From: Prevotella sp.
GTDB lineage: Bacteria; Bacteroidota; Bacteroidia; Bacteroidales; Bacteroidaceae
DNA length: 19,037 nt
Direction: 5' to 3'
Assembly: GCA_016283605.1 (NCBI GenBank)
Contig: JAEENF010000213.1
Span: 1 to 19,037 of the forward strand
Shown here in pieces: positions 1-7,038 of the stretch. Both the position numbers and the translations under genes were made by a program. The notes under the pieces are model-generated. The model had not been told where the DNA came from, searched no databases, and saw only the letters and a program-made list of their open reading frames with translations. Every line of letters begins with the position of its first letter. Position 1 is the first letter of the stretch.

Positions 1-254
1 GGGAGTGGGCCGCCCAGCATCCTGAAGAGACACTCGACATTGTGATGAAATATGTAGACAAGGATCACATTGCCACCAACCGTGTGATGCAACGTCTGAT
101 GCTCAAGGAAGTGCTGCGCCTGCAGGTGGACCGCGAATCCAAGAAACGCGAGTTCCGCCTTCGTCCAGACATGGTTCGTCAGGCCAGTCGTCTCATGGTT
201 GAGAACCAGATGCTTGGCCGAGAAATAACTTACGAAGAACTGATAGATAAATAA
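1..254 (+). CDS. ABC transporter substrate-binding protein, C-terminal end (partial)
   Basis: The reading frame is open from the window edge (first full codon at 3) and ends at 254, so only the last 83 residues of a longer protein are visible; GTG at 42 or ATG at 45 are internal codons rather than the start. The pattern EWAAQHPEETLDIV, then HIATNRVMQRLMLKEVL, then a final REITYEELIDK fits the C-terminal helices of SsuA/THI5/NMT1-type periplasmic binding proteins, which in other bacteria bind thiamine precursors, sulfonates or similar small ligands. The ligand cannot be told from this end. Only 14 bases separate it from the sensor phosphatase gene, so the two are probably co-transcribed and the binding protein may feed ligand information to that sensor (inference). 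Family assignment rests on motif memory of the tail only. Confidence 0.7.
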   Translation, partial: EWAAQHPEETLDIVMKYVDKDHIATNRVMQRLMLKEVLRLQVDRESKKREFRLRPDMVRQASRLMVENQMLGREITYEELIDK

Positions 255-268
255 GGATACTTAGAAGT

Positions 269-2206
269 ATGAAGAAAATCTTGCAATATATCCGTCGTAA
301 ACTCTCCGTAAGGGTCAGCCTGTGGGTGGTATTGTTTGCCGCCATCATCTTCAACGTCGCCCTTGGCTTCCTGTTCTACCAGGCCCGTGATGCCGTGCGC
401 CAGGAGGCCATCAGCCGTGCCACACAGATTCTGGATAAGACCTCGCAGCGTGTAGAAGGCATCCTGAACCGCGTCGAGGTCGCCTCAAACATGACCGAGT
501 GGCTCGTGCTGCGTCATCCTGATAAGGCCGACTCCATGTTTGTCTACAGCCGTGGCGTGATACAGAACAACCCCGATTTCTACAACTGCTCCATCGCCTT
601 CGAGCCAGACCACTTCACTGACAAGGGTCGTTACTTCTCAGCCTACTCCAAGCATGTCGGCGACAGCATCCGCACCATACAAGGCGGTAGTGAGAACTAC
701 CAGTATTTCTATATGGACTGGTATCTCATGCCCATACTGTTAGATAAACCGTGTTGGACGGAGCCCTACATGGATCTGGACGTCAAGACCAATACCAGCG
801 AGATGGTGACCAGCTATTGTCAGGCCATCAAGGACAAGCAAGGGCAGGCCATCGGCGTCATCAACACCAGTCTGTCGCTGAACTGGCTTTCTCAAACCAT
901 CTCAGCCGTCAAACCCTACCCCAACTCCTACAGTATTATGATAGGCCGTGGTGGTACCTACTTCGTTCATCCTGACACCACAAAGATTACCCGTCAGACC
1001 ATTTTCACCCAGACCATTGAGACGCAAGATACAGCTATGATTGCTCTGGGTCACGCCATGCAACACGGTGAGGAAGGCATGAAGCAGATGGACATCGACG
1101 GCACGAACTGCTATGTGTTCTATAAGCCCCTCGGTCAGACGGGCTGTTCGATGGCCATCGTCTGTCCAGAGAGCGATATCTTCGGCGGTTTCGACCGCTT
1201 GCGTCGCACCGTCATGACCATCGTTACTGTCGGTCTGCTGCTGATGCTCTACCTGTTCATCCGCATCATTACCCGCGAGCTGAAACCCCTGCGGCGTCTG
1301 GCTAAGGAGGCAGAGACGATCGCCTCTGGAAAATTGGACGCCGAACTGCCCGACTTCCAGCGTATCGACGAGATAGGCCAGTTGAGTCATTCTTTTGGCA
1401 ATATGCAGCAGTCGCTGGTGAAATACATCGAGGAACTGAAGGAGACCACTGCCCAAAAAGCCTCGATAGAGAGCGACCTCCGCATCGCCAGCGACATACA
1501 GATGGGTATGCTGCCCGAGAAGTTCCCCACCCGTGCCGACCGCGACGATGTGCAACTCTATGCCTCGCTGACGCCTGCCAAGGAGGTTGGCGGCGACCTG
1601 TTCGACTTCTATTTCCGCGACGAGAAACTCTTCTTCTGCATCGGTGATGTCTCGGGCAAGGGTGTGCCTGCCTCGCTCTTCATGGCCGTTACCAGAGCCG
1701 TATTCCGCACCGTCTCGGCCCATGAGTCGAAACCCGACCGCATCATGTCCACCATCAACAACACGATGGGCGACATGAACAAGACCAACATGTTCGTCAC
1801 GATCTTCGTCGGCGTGCTTGACCTGCCCACAGGCCTGCTGCACTACTGCAACGCTGGCCACGACGCCCCGCTGCTTGTCGGCGCCGGTGTCGGCGAACTG
1901 CCCTGCGACCCGAACGTCCCCGTAGGTGTCATGCCCGATTGGGAATACACGTTGCAGGAGGCGCAGATCTACACCGGCACCACCATTTTCCTTTTCACTG
2001 ACGGGCTGACCGAGGCCATGGATGCCGACTATGCCCAGTTCAGTATGAAACGCGTGAACGACGTGGCCGTCAAGGCCCTCTCCCAGCAACAACAGGAGCC
2101 GCGCCAGCTCATCGGACAGATGACCGATGCCTTCCACCAATTCGTAGGCGATGCCGAGCAGAGCGATGACCTGACGATGATGGCCATCCAATACATCCGT
2201 CAATAA
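269..2206 (+). CDS. Membrane sensor SpoIIE-family (PP2C-type) serine phosphatase
   Basis: 645 residues. A membrane segment lies at about 18-37, followed by a periplasmic region of some 270 residues with a Cache-like signature (WTEPYMD near 165, then MVTSYCQAIKDKQGQAIGVIN), a second membrane segment at about 313-333, a HAMP linker (about 334-387) and a SpoIIE/PP2C phosphatase domain (about 420-640). The metal-binding acidic residues of the family are present: EVGGDLFD (D443), GDVSGKG (D460), TDG (D578) and SDDLTMM (D633/D634). Proteins of this build remove phosphate from the serine of STAS-type anti-sigma antagonists in response to an external signal. A STAS gene lies 1.7 kb downstream at 3887 and is the obvious candidate substrate, though no anti-sigma kinase is in the window. 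Gene order (binding protein, phosphatase, dipeptidase) with gaps of 14 and 24 bases suggests one operon. Function class is secure; the partner is inferred. Confidence 0.93.
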   Translation: MKKILQYIRRKLSVRVSLWVVLFAAIIFNVALGFLFYQARDAVRQEAISRATQILDKTSQRVEGILNRVEVASNMTEWLVLRHPDKADSMFVYSRGVIQNNPDFYNCSIAFEPDHFTDKGRYFSAYSKHVGDSIRTIQGGSENYQYFYMDWYLMPILLDKPCWTEPYMDLDVKTNTSEMVTSYCQAIKDKQGQAIGVINTSLSLNWLSQTISAVKPYPNSYSIMIGRGGTYFVHPDTTKITRQTIFTQTIETQDTAMIALGHAMQHGEEGMKQMDIDGTNCYVFYKPLGQTGCSMAIVCPESDIFGGFDRLRRTVMTIVTVGLLLMLYLFIRIITRELKPLRRLAKEAETIASGKLDAELPDFQRIDEIGQLSHSFGNMQQSLVKYIEELKETTAQKASIESDLRIASDIQMGMLPEKFPTRADRDDVQLYASLTPAKEVGGDLFDFYFRDEKLFFCIGDVSGKGVPASLFMAVTRAVFRTVSAHESKPDRIMSTINNTMGDMNKTNMFVTIFVGVLDLPTGLLHYCNAGHDAPLLVGAGVGELPCDPNVPVGVMPDWEYTLQEAQIYTGTTIFLFTDGLTEAMDADYAQFSMKRVNDVAVKALSQQQQEPRQLIGQMTDAFHQFVGDAEQSDDLTMMAIQYIRQ

Positions 2207-2230
2207 CATCTTCAAGTAAATCTCAACTAT

Positions 2231-3016
2231 ATGAATAAAAGAATGCAGTGGATGCTTACCGCCATCCTACTTCTCTGCGGCACAAGTGTATTAACGTCGT
2301 GCTTCTCGGAGAACAAAACATCGGTCAGTGCTACGGACGACACGAGCCTGTTTGTGACTTTGACCGACGCTGTGCCCGACGCCATACTGGAGATTCGCTA
2401 CTATGGTACATATAACTTCGTGGGCAGTCGCATCGACGGCTATCAGGAACCCACGGCCCTGTTGACCAAGCAAGCCGCTGAGGCACTGAAGGCCGTAAGC
2501 GACGATGTGAAAGCGCAGGGCTACCGGCTGAAGATATACGATGCCTATCGTCCACAGAAGGGTGTCGACCACTTCGTGCGCTGGGCAGAGGACATCCCTG
2601 ACACACTGATGAAGTCCTACTTCTATCCAGACCTCGACAAAAGCGTACTCTTCGAACAGGAATATATCTACGAGAAGAGCGGTCATACGCGTGGCTCCAC
2701 GGTCGACCTGACGCTCTTTGACATGACGACGGAGAAGGAAGTGGATATGGGCGGAACGTTCGACTGGTTCGGTCCTGAGAGCCACCCCGACTTCTGCGGT
2801 AATCCCGAGACCGGCGAGTACACAGGCGACAACAGCAAGAGTCCCAAAGGGCGCAGCATCACCGAACAGCAGTTCAAGAACCGCATGATTCTGCGTAAGG
2901 CCATGCTTGCCCATGGCTTCAAGCCGCTGGACAGCGAGTGGTGGCACTTTACGCTGAAGGATGAGCCCTTCCCTGACACCTACTTCACTTTCCCAGTCAA
3001 ACAGTTGAACAACTAA
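2231..3016 (+). CDS. ddpX: D-alanyl-D-alanine dipeptidase, VanX/DdpX-like lipoprotein (peptidase M15)
   Basis: 261 residues. The N-terminus is a lipoprotein signal: a hydrophobic stretch and lipobox LTSC with Cys24 as the lipidated residue, so the mature enzyme is anchored in the envelope rather than cytoplasmic like VanX. The M15D signature is complete: R107 in YDAYRP (transition-state arginine), zinc ligands H152 and D159 in SGHTRGSTVD, catalytic E236 and zinc ligand H239 in EWWHF. Enzymes of this family split D-Ala-D-Ala, which in resistance clusters starves the glycopeptide target and elsewhere recycles peptidoglycan dipeptide. No vanH/vanA-like ligase is nearby, so a recycling or cell-wall turnover role is more likely than resistance (inference). 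It starts 24 bases after the phosphatase gene and converges on rnhB with only 9 bases between stops. Confidence 0.9.
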   Translation: MNKRMQWMLTAILLLCGTSVLTSCFSENKTSVSATDDTSLFVTLTDAVPDAILEIRYYGTYNFVGSRIDGYQEPTALLTKQAAEALKAVSDDVKAQGYRLKIYDAYRPQKGVDHFVRWAEDIPDTLMKSYFYPDLDKSVLFEQEYIYEKSGHTRGSTVDLTLFDMTTEKEVDMGGTFDWFGPESHPDFCGNPETGEYTGDNSKSPKGRSITEQQFKNRMILRKAMLAHGFKPLDSEWWHFTLKDEPFPDTYFTFPVKQLNN

Positions 3017-3025
3017 GACCTAAGC

Positions 3026-3634
3026 TTATAGTCCGAAATCGAGGGAGAGTTCTTCGACGCCGAGGAGGTTATAGCTCTTACGATGGTAGGGGGTGATGCC
3101 ATATTGCCTGATGGCATCGCGGTGTTTCTTCGTGGGGTAGCCTTTATTAGAAATCCAATCGTATTGTGGGTATTCCTCAGCCAGACGGTTCATATAGTCA
3201 TCGCGGTATGTCTTGGCGAGGATGCTCGCTGCGGCGATGGAGAGGTATTTGCCGTCGCCCTTGACGATGGTGGTGTAAGGGAGCTTTTGATAAGGCTTGA
3301 AGCGATTGCCATCGACGATGACGGCCTCTGGACGCACTTTCAACTGATCCAAGGCCCTATGCATGGCGAGGATCGAGGCGTTGAGGATGTTTATTTTGTC
3401 GATTTCCTCAGGCGTGACGATTCCCACCGCCCAGGCCACAGCATCGCGCTCAATGATCTCACGGAGCTGATAACGACGACGCTCAGTGAGCTGTTTCGAG
3501 TCGTTGAGCAGCTCGTTCTGATAACCTTCCGGCAGAATGACTGCCGCGGCATAGACACTGCCCGCCAGACAACCACGTCCGGCCTCATCGCATCCGGCCT
3601 CTATCTTTCCTTCATAATAATGACTTTCCAGCAT
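3026..3634 (-). CDS. rnhB: Ribonuclease HII
   Basis: 202 residues, normal family length. It cleaves the RNA strand of RNA-DNA hybrids and nicks at single ribonucleotides misincorporated in DNA. The type 2 RNase H active site is intact: D16 and E17 in CDEAGRG, D108 in VIVDGNRF, and the acidic residue after AKTYR (D145/D146) in ASILAKTYRDD. A GSVYAAAVIL strand follows the first motif and a GYPTKKH segment lies near the C-terminus, as in other RnhB proteins. The ATG at 3634 is close to a -7 box at 3654-3661, giving a leader of roughly 15 bases. The gene is divergent from the peptide-export operon and shares its control region with it. Confidence 0.96.
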   Translation of the reverse strand: MLESHYYEGKIEAGCDEAGRGCLAGSVYAAAVILPEGYQNELLNDSKQLTERRRYQLREIIERDAVAWAVGIVTPEEIDKINILNASILAMHRALDQLKVRPEAVIVDGNRFKPYQKLPYTTIVKGDGKYLSIAAASILAKTYRDDYMNRLAEEYPQYDWISNKGYPTKKHRDAIRQYGITPYHRKSYNLLGVEELSLDFGL

Positions 3635-3653
3635 CGTTCCCTTATTTTTTCCG

Positions 3654-3661
3654 CAAAGGTA
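3654..3661 (-). promoter_or_regulatory. rnhB: -7 box of the rnhB promoter (TACCTTTG)
   Basis: Read on the minus strand this is TACCTTTG, a perfect match to the Bacteroidetes TAnnTTTG element, about 20 bases upstream of the rnhB start codon. A TTG candidate for the -33 element falls within the left arm of the inverted element at 3680-3706, so that element could affect this promoter too. Confidence 0.75.
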
Positions 3662-3679
3662 CGAAAAAACAATATAATA

Positions 3680-3747
3680 AACGACAACTTTAACAACTAA
3701 GACAACATTTTCAAAAAAAAGTTGTTGAAGTTGTCCTTGTTGTCGTT
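3680..3747. promoter_or_regulatory. Symmetric operator-like element with three 9-bp motifs per arm
   Basis: The right arm (3721-3747) is three consecutive 9-bp units, GTTGTTGAA, GTTGTCCTT and GTTGTCGTT. The left arm (3680-3706) is three 9-bp units ending in CAAC: AACGACAAC, TTTAACAAC, TAAGACAAC, which are the inverted counterparts. The arms are exactly symmetric about 3713/3714 with a 14-base A-rich centre and match at 20 of 27 positions. The element lies between the rnhB and peptide-operon -7 boxes and covers the -33 region of both. This suggests a binding site for a multimeric regulator acting on both promoters. The regulator is unknown. Confidence 0.6.
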
Positions 3748-3756
3748 AAAAAAGTG

Positions 3757-3764
3757 TAACTTTG
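3757..3764 (+). promoter_or_regulatory. -7 box of the peptide-export operon promoter (TAACTTTG)
   Basis: TAACTTTG is a perfect TAnnTTTG match. TTG triplets at 3737-3739 and 3740-3742, inside the right arm of the inverted element, are candidate -33 boxes. Transcription would start near 3771, leaving a leader of about 18 bases before the ATG at 3789. No Shine-Dalgarno-like sequence is seen, as is usual in this phylum. Confidence 0.8.
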
Positions 3765-3788
3765 CACCCACCTAACTAACAAACGGAT

Positions 3789-3890
3789 ATGGAAGAAGAA
3801 AAGAAGCAAGCAGCTCTAAAAGAGTTGGACGATACGCAGTTAGAGCAAGTGACCGGTGGAATCAAGACAACAACAACTCAATCGATATGA
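3789..3890 (+). CDS. Double-glycine leader peptide precursor (33 aa), bacteriocin- or pheromone-like
   Basis: A 33-codon gene. The leader is residues 1-24: a charged start (MEEEKKQAAL) followed by KELDDTQLEQVTGG. Counting back from the Gly-Gly cut site, hydrophobic residues sit at -4 (V21), -7 (L18), -12 (L13) and -15 (L10), the positions known to be read by C39 peptidase exporters such as ComA in ComC-type leaders. The predicted mature product is only nine residues, IKTTTTQSI. An in-frame stop at 3777 leaves ATG 3789 as the only plausible start. It is the first gene after a perfect -7 box, and its TGA overlaps the STAS start codon (ATGA). A C39 exporter lies three genes downstream, the expected processing enzyme. 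No modification enzyme is encoded nearby, so an unmodified signal peptide or small bacteriocin is more likely than a modified natural product. Leader identity is well supported; activity is not known. Confidence 0.8.
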   Translation: MEEEKKQAALKELDDTQLEQVTGGIKTTTTQSI

Positions 3891-4192
3891 CCCAGATCAT
3901 TAAAAAAGATGGCAAGACCATCATCAAGACCGGCGAGCGCATCAACACGATGAATGCCGCACAGTTTGAGCGCGACATAGAGTCGGTGCTCGAAAAAGAC
4001 ATAGACCTGGAGTTCGACTGCTCCGAACTGATCTACATGGCCAGTTCGGGTCTTCGCGTGATGCAGTCGACGATGCGTACCGTCATGACGAAACTCGGCG
4101 GAAAGATCAAGATGACACACGTAAAGCCCAATATCTACAAGGTTCTCGTGATGACAGGCTTTACGCGGCATCTGCAGATAGAGCAAGAGTAG
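3887..4192 (+). CDS. STAS-domain protein, anti-sigma factor antagonist-like
   Basis: 101 residues, a single STAS domain of the SpoIIAA/RsbV kind. The conserved loop reads YMASSGLRVM; S53 or S54 corresponds to the serine phosphorylated by an anti-sigma kinase and dephosphorylated by a SpoIIE-type phosphatase. A preceding LEFDCSELIY strand is typical of the fold. When unphosphorylated, such proteins bind the anti-sigma kinase and free a sigma factor or another partner. Its start codon overlaps the stop of the leader-peptide gene, which suggests translational coupling and roughly linked amounts of the two products. The SpoIIE-type phosphatase at 269-2206 is the likely activator. No RsbW/SpoIIAB-like kinase is in the window, so the partner must be encoded elsewhere or the protein may act directly on the exporter. 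Family sure; role inferred. Confidence 0.9.
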   Translation: MTQIIKKDGKTIIKTGERINTMNAAQFERDIESVLEKDIDLEFDCSELIYMASSGLRVMQSTMRTVMTKLGGKIKMTHVKPNIYKVLVMTGFTRHLQIEQE

Positions 4193-4194
4193 AC

Positions 4195-4212
4195 AGTTGA
4201 AAGTTGAGAGTT
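4195..4212 (+). repeat. Heptamer repeat array 1 (AGTTGAR)
   Basis: The entire gap between the STAS and adaptor genes is made of a 7-bp tandem repeat: AGTTGAA at 4195, AGTTGAG at 4202, then AGTT running into the ATG at 4213. It belongs with the four other 7-bp arrays in this window. Confidence 0.7.
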
Positions 4213-4863
4213 ATGACAGAGATCTTCAGCAAAACGGCCCTGGAATCCCTCGACGACCACAGTGAGGCGGAGGAGATGCCGCGCGTGGCCTCACCAAAAC
4301 TCGTAGTGGTACTCTGTGCGATGCTCGCCCTGCTGGCCGTGGCCATCTACTGGTGCGCCTTTGGCACCATCAACTACAAGGTGACGGCCCAAGGCGTCGT
4401 GTTCCCCTTCAAGGCTGACGTCAAGAATGAAGTCGACGTACAGTCGCTGCCTAAGGACTGTCGGGAGATGCTGGTCTACGTGACCTTCTACGACCTCCGC
4501 AAACTGAAGATCGGACAACAGGTGCAGGTGACGCCTGCCGACCTGGAGCGCGAGAGCTGTGGCTATGCCTACGGTAAGATCACCGCCATCGCCCAATATC
4601 CCACTACACGACAGGCCGTGGCCCAACGACTAAAGCTGGCCCCTCTTGCCGCCTTTATCCCCCAGGGCGACGCCGTCTATGAGGTCAGCGTTGTCCTCGA
4701 CGAGAAGGACGGTCATCTGGTATGGAGCCGTGATAAGAGCGAAAGCCTCAGCATCACGACGGGTACGCTCTGTGACGTCTATGTCGTCACCGCACGTCAG
4801 CCCGTTTGGCGCGTGCTTATCGGCGCCGTCGACGACAGCTTAGAATCACTCACGGGAAAATAA
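4213..4863 (+). CDS. Short HlyD-like membrane fusion protein (NHLP-type export adaptor)
   Basis: 216 residues from ATG 4213; an in-frame TTG at 4204 lies inside the heptamer repeat and is less likely. After a cytoplasmic start, one membrane segment (about 28-48, LVVVLCAMLALLAVAIYWCA) leads into a beta-rich region: INYKVTAQGVVFP resembles the first strand of a lipoyl/hairpin domain and VTFYDLRKLKIGQQVQVTP the beta-barrel of HlyD-type proteins. It ends with a strand (TTGTLCDVYVVTARQPVWRVLI) like the C-terminal end of such adaptors. The striking point is length: the usual long alpha-helical coiled-coil between the lipoyl halves is missing, leaving about half a typical HlyD. Position directly before two NHLP-type ABC genes supports the adaptor role. 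Whether it can reach an outer-membrane tunnel is doubtful. Confidence 0.75.
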   Translation: MTEIFSKTALESLDDHSEAEEMPRVASPKLVVVLCAMLALLAVAIYWCAFGTINYKVTAQGVVFPFKADVKNEVDVQSLPKDCREMLVYVTFYDLRKLKIGQQVQVTPADLERESCGYAYGKITAIAQYPTTRQAVAQRLKLAPLAAFIPQGDAVYEVSVVLDEKDGHLVWSRDKSESLSITTGTLCDVYVVTARQPVWRVLIGAVDDSLESLTGK

Positions 4864-4875
4864 GCTAAATAAGCT

Positions 4876-7008
4876 ATGAGCAGAGTTGCCAAGGTACCTA
4901 TGGTCATGCAGATGGAGACGGTGGAATGTGGCGCCGCCTGTCTGACGATGATCCTGGCGTACTACGGCAAATGGCTCCCATTAGAAGAGGTCCGTCTGGC
5001 CTGCAACGTGTCGCGCGACGGCTCTTCGGCGAAGGATATCGTTCACGCTGCACGCAACTACGGACTGGAGGCACACGGCTACAGCGGTTCCTACGAGTTG
5101 CTCGACGGTCTGCAGCCCGCCATCATCCACTGGAACTTCAAGCACTTCGTTCTGTTCAGAGGCTTTAAGAAAGGTGTTGCCTGTCTGAACGACCCAGAGA
5201 CGGGACCTGTGGAGGTGCCGATGGAGGAGTTCATCAAGTCGTACACAGGGGTGGTGCTCACCTTCAAACCCACCGCGCAGTTTGAGCGTAGCGGACAACA
5301 GACGAGTATCCTCTCGTATGTCCGCAAGAACCTGAAAGGGGCAGGCACGGCCTTCTGGCTGACCTTCACCTTCGCGCTGCTGGCGGCCTTCGTGGCGCTG
5401 GTGACGCCGCTGTTCACCCGCATCTTCCTCGATGAGATCCTCTCTGGCCGCAACAGAGACTGGGCAGGGTGGTTCTTTGCCGGTATGCTGATGGTGGCCG
5501 CATTCCAGTTTGTACTCGTCTACCTCCGTAGCCGCTATGCCAAACGTATGGCAGGATCGTTGGCCTTAAAAGGTACTGTGGAGTATCTGCGGCATGTGTT
5601 ACGCCTGCCGATGTCGTTCTTTGCCATGCGACAGGTGGGTGAGATCCAGCAGCGTCAACACCTGAACGAGACCATCACGCAGACACTGGTAGAGGTGCTG
5701 GCGCCGCAGATGATCAACATCGGACTGCTGGTGCTCTATCTGGCCCTGATGCTGTCCTACTCCGTAGAGCTGACCATCATCGGTATCCTCGCCGTCATCA
5801 TCAACCTCGCACTGGTACAGTATTTCTCCAGAAGACATATCAACGATATCCGTTCGATGGAACAAGCCGAAGGCAAGTACTTCTCGGCCACTGTGTCGTG
5901 TATCGACAATATGGAGAGCATCAAGGCCGCAGGTGCAGAGGCCGGTTTCTTCGAATACTGGAGCGGTCTGTGGTCGAGGAAGTTCAATATGGAAGGCAAC
6001 AGTGCTGCCGCCCAGATGCAGATCGACCTGTTGCCGATTCTCATCTCAGGACTCGTGGACACCACCGTACTGATACTCGGCGCACTGATGATCCTGAAAG
6101 GTGAGATGACGGTAGGTATGCTCCTGGCCTTCCAGGGGTTCATGTCATCGTTCCTCTCGCCTGTCAACAAGATTGTGAACGCCTCGCAGACCATTGTCGA
6201 GATGCGCAGTCAAATGGAGCGTGTGGAGGACGTCATGAAATATCCTGAGGACCATCGCGACGGCACAGGTGACATTGCCGAAGGCAAGCTCGACGGCCTG
6301 TTGGAGATGAAGGATGTCACCTTTGGCTACTCGCGTCTGCAACCCCCGCTTATTGAGCACTTCAACCTGCGCATAGAACCTGGACAGTCCGTAGCTCTCG
6401 TGGGCACGAGCGGTTGCGGCAAGTCGACGCTGGCGAAACTCATCAGCGGACTCTATCAGCCCTGGAGCGGCGAGATCCTGTTTGACGGTCGTCCCATCGA
6501 GAGCATCTCCAACGAGGAGCTCACGAACTCCGTGGCCGTCATCGACCAGAACATCGTGCTGTTTGATGATACGGTGGCACAGAATATCCGCATGTGGGAT
6601 GAATCCATCGAGGAGTTTACGGTGATGATGGCCTGCGGTGATGCACAGATCCGCGACGACATCGTCAGTCGTCCGGAAGGTTTCGCCACGAAGCTGATCA
6701 AGGGCGGCAAGAACTTCAGCGGTGGACAGCGGCAGAGGATGGAGATCGCCACAGCGCTGTCGCGTGAGCCGTCGATCCTGATTATGGACGAGGCCACGAG
6801 TGCCCTCGACCCCAAGACAGAGGACGAGGTGATGACCGCCATCCGTATGATGGGACCCACACAGATCATCGTGGCTCACCGTCTGTCGACCATTCGCGAC
6901 TGCGATGAGATCATCGTGATGGACCAAGGGAAGATACTTCAGCGCGGACGACACGAAGAGCTGATAGAACAAGAAGGCATGTACAGGGAACTCATGAAAA
7001 GTGAATAG
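4876..7008 (+). CDS. C39-peptidase ABC exporter, NHLP bacteriocin-export type (peptidase/permease/ATPase)
   Basis: 710 residues. Residues 1-135 form a C39 double-glycine peptidase: Q12 (oxyanion), catalytic C18 in ETVECGAACL, H90 in HWNFKHF and D106 in LNDPETG. The ABC transmembrane domain spans about 155-440. The ATPase domain has Walker A GTSGCGKST (510-518), the signature FSGGQRQR (near 614) and Walker B ILIMDEATSALD followed by an H-loop (IVAHRLS). Such proteins cut the leader after Gly-Gly and export the product; the precursor at 3789 is the natural substrate. All catalytic residues are intact, so it is predicted active. The gene starts 12 bases after the adaptor gene. Its last codons (KSE-stop) are encoded by the first unit of a heptamer repeat, suggesting that the repeat defined the present end. 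Confidence 0.93.
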   Translation: MSRVAKVPMVMQMETVECGAACLTMILAYYGKWLPLEEVRLACNVSRDGSSAKDIVHAARNYGLEAHGYSGSYELLDGLQPAIIHWNFKHFVLFRGFKKGVACLNDPETGPVEVPMEEFIKSYTGVVLTFKPTAQFERSGQQTSILSYVRKNLKGAGTAFWLTFTFALLAAFVALVTPLFTRIFLDEILSGRNRDWAGWFFAGMLMVAAFQFVLVYLRSRYAKRMAGSLALKGTVEYLRHVLRLPMSFFAMRQVGEIQQRQHLNETITQTLVEVLAPQMINIGLLVLYLALMLSYSVELTIIGILAVIINLALVQYFSRRHINDIRSMEQAEGKYFSATVSCIDNMESIKAAGAEAGFFEYWSGLWSRKFNMEGNSAAAQMQIDLLPILISGLVDTTVLILGALMILKGEMTVGMLLAFQGFMSSFLSPVNKIVNASQTIVEMRSQMERVEDVMKYPEDHRDGTGDIAEGKLDGLLEMKDVTFGYSRLQPPLIEHFNLRIEPGQSVALVGTSGCGKSTLAKLISGLYQPWSGEILFDGRPIESISNEELTNSVAVIDQNIVLFDDTVAQNIRMWDESIEEFTVMMACGDAQIRDDIVSRPEGFATKLIKGGKNFSGGQRQRMEIATALSREPSILIMDEATSALDPKTEDEVMTAIRMMGPTQIIVAHRLSTIRDCDEIIVMDQGKILQRGRHEELIEQEGMYRELMKSE

Positions 7009-7030
7009 TGAAGAGTGAAGAGTGAATAGT
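7001..7030 (+). repeat. Heptamer repeat array 2 (GTGAAKA)
   Basis: Four tandem 7-bp units: GTGAATA, GTGAAGA, GTGAAGA, GTGAATA, starting at 7001. The array fills the gap between the two ABC genes and includes the stop codon (7006-7008) of the first. Confidence 0.75.
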
Positions 7031-7038
7031 TAAGGACT

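Noticed and set aside
902..2215. 437-residue open frame on minus, antisense to the phosphatase gene
   Set aside because: The plus frame carries a full set of SpoIIE motifs; the antisense translation shows no recognisable domain and is explained by codon bias.
2231..3016. VanX-type glycopeptide resistance determinant
   Set aside because: Family match is good but no vanH, vanA ligase or VanRS genes accompany it, and the protein is a lipoprotein; a recycling role is more likely.
3083..3700. 205-residue open frame on plus opposite rnhB
   Set aside because: Mirror of a clear RNase HII gene and runs through the rnhB promoter.
3680..3747. Transcription terminator for a neighbouring gene
   Set aside because: Although symmetric, the arms pair imperfectly with a 14-base centre, and the element lies between divergent promoters, not after a gene.
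6145..6972. 275-residue open frame on minus within the C39 exporter gene
   Set aside because: Antisense shadow of the ATPase domain; no independent support.
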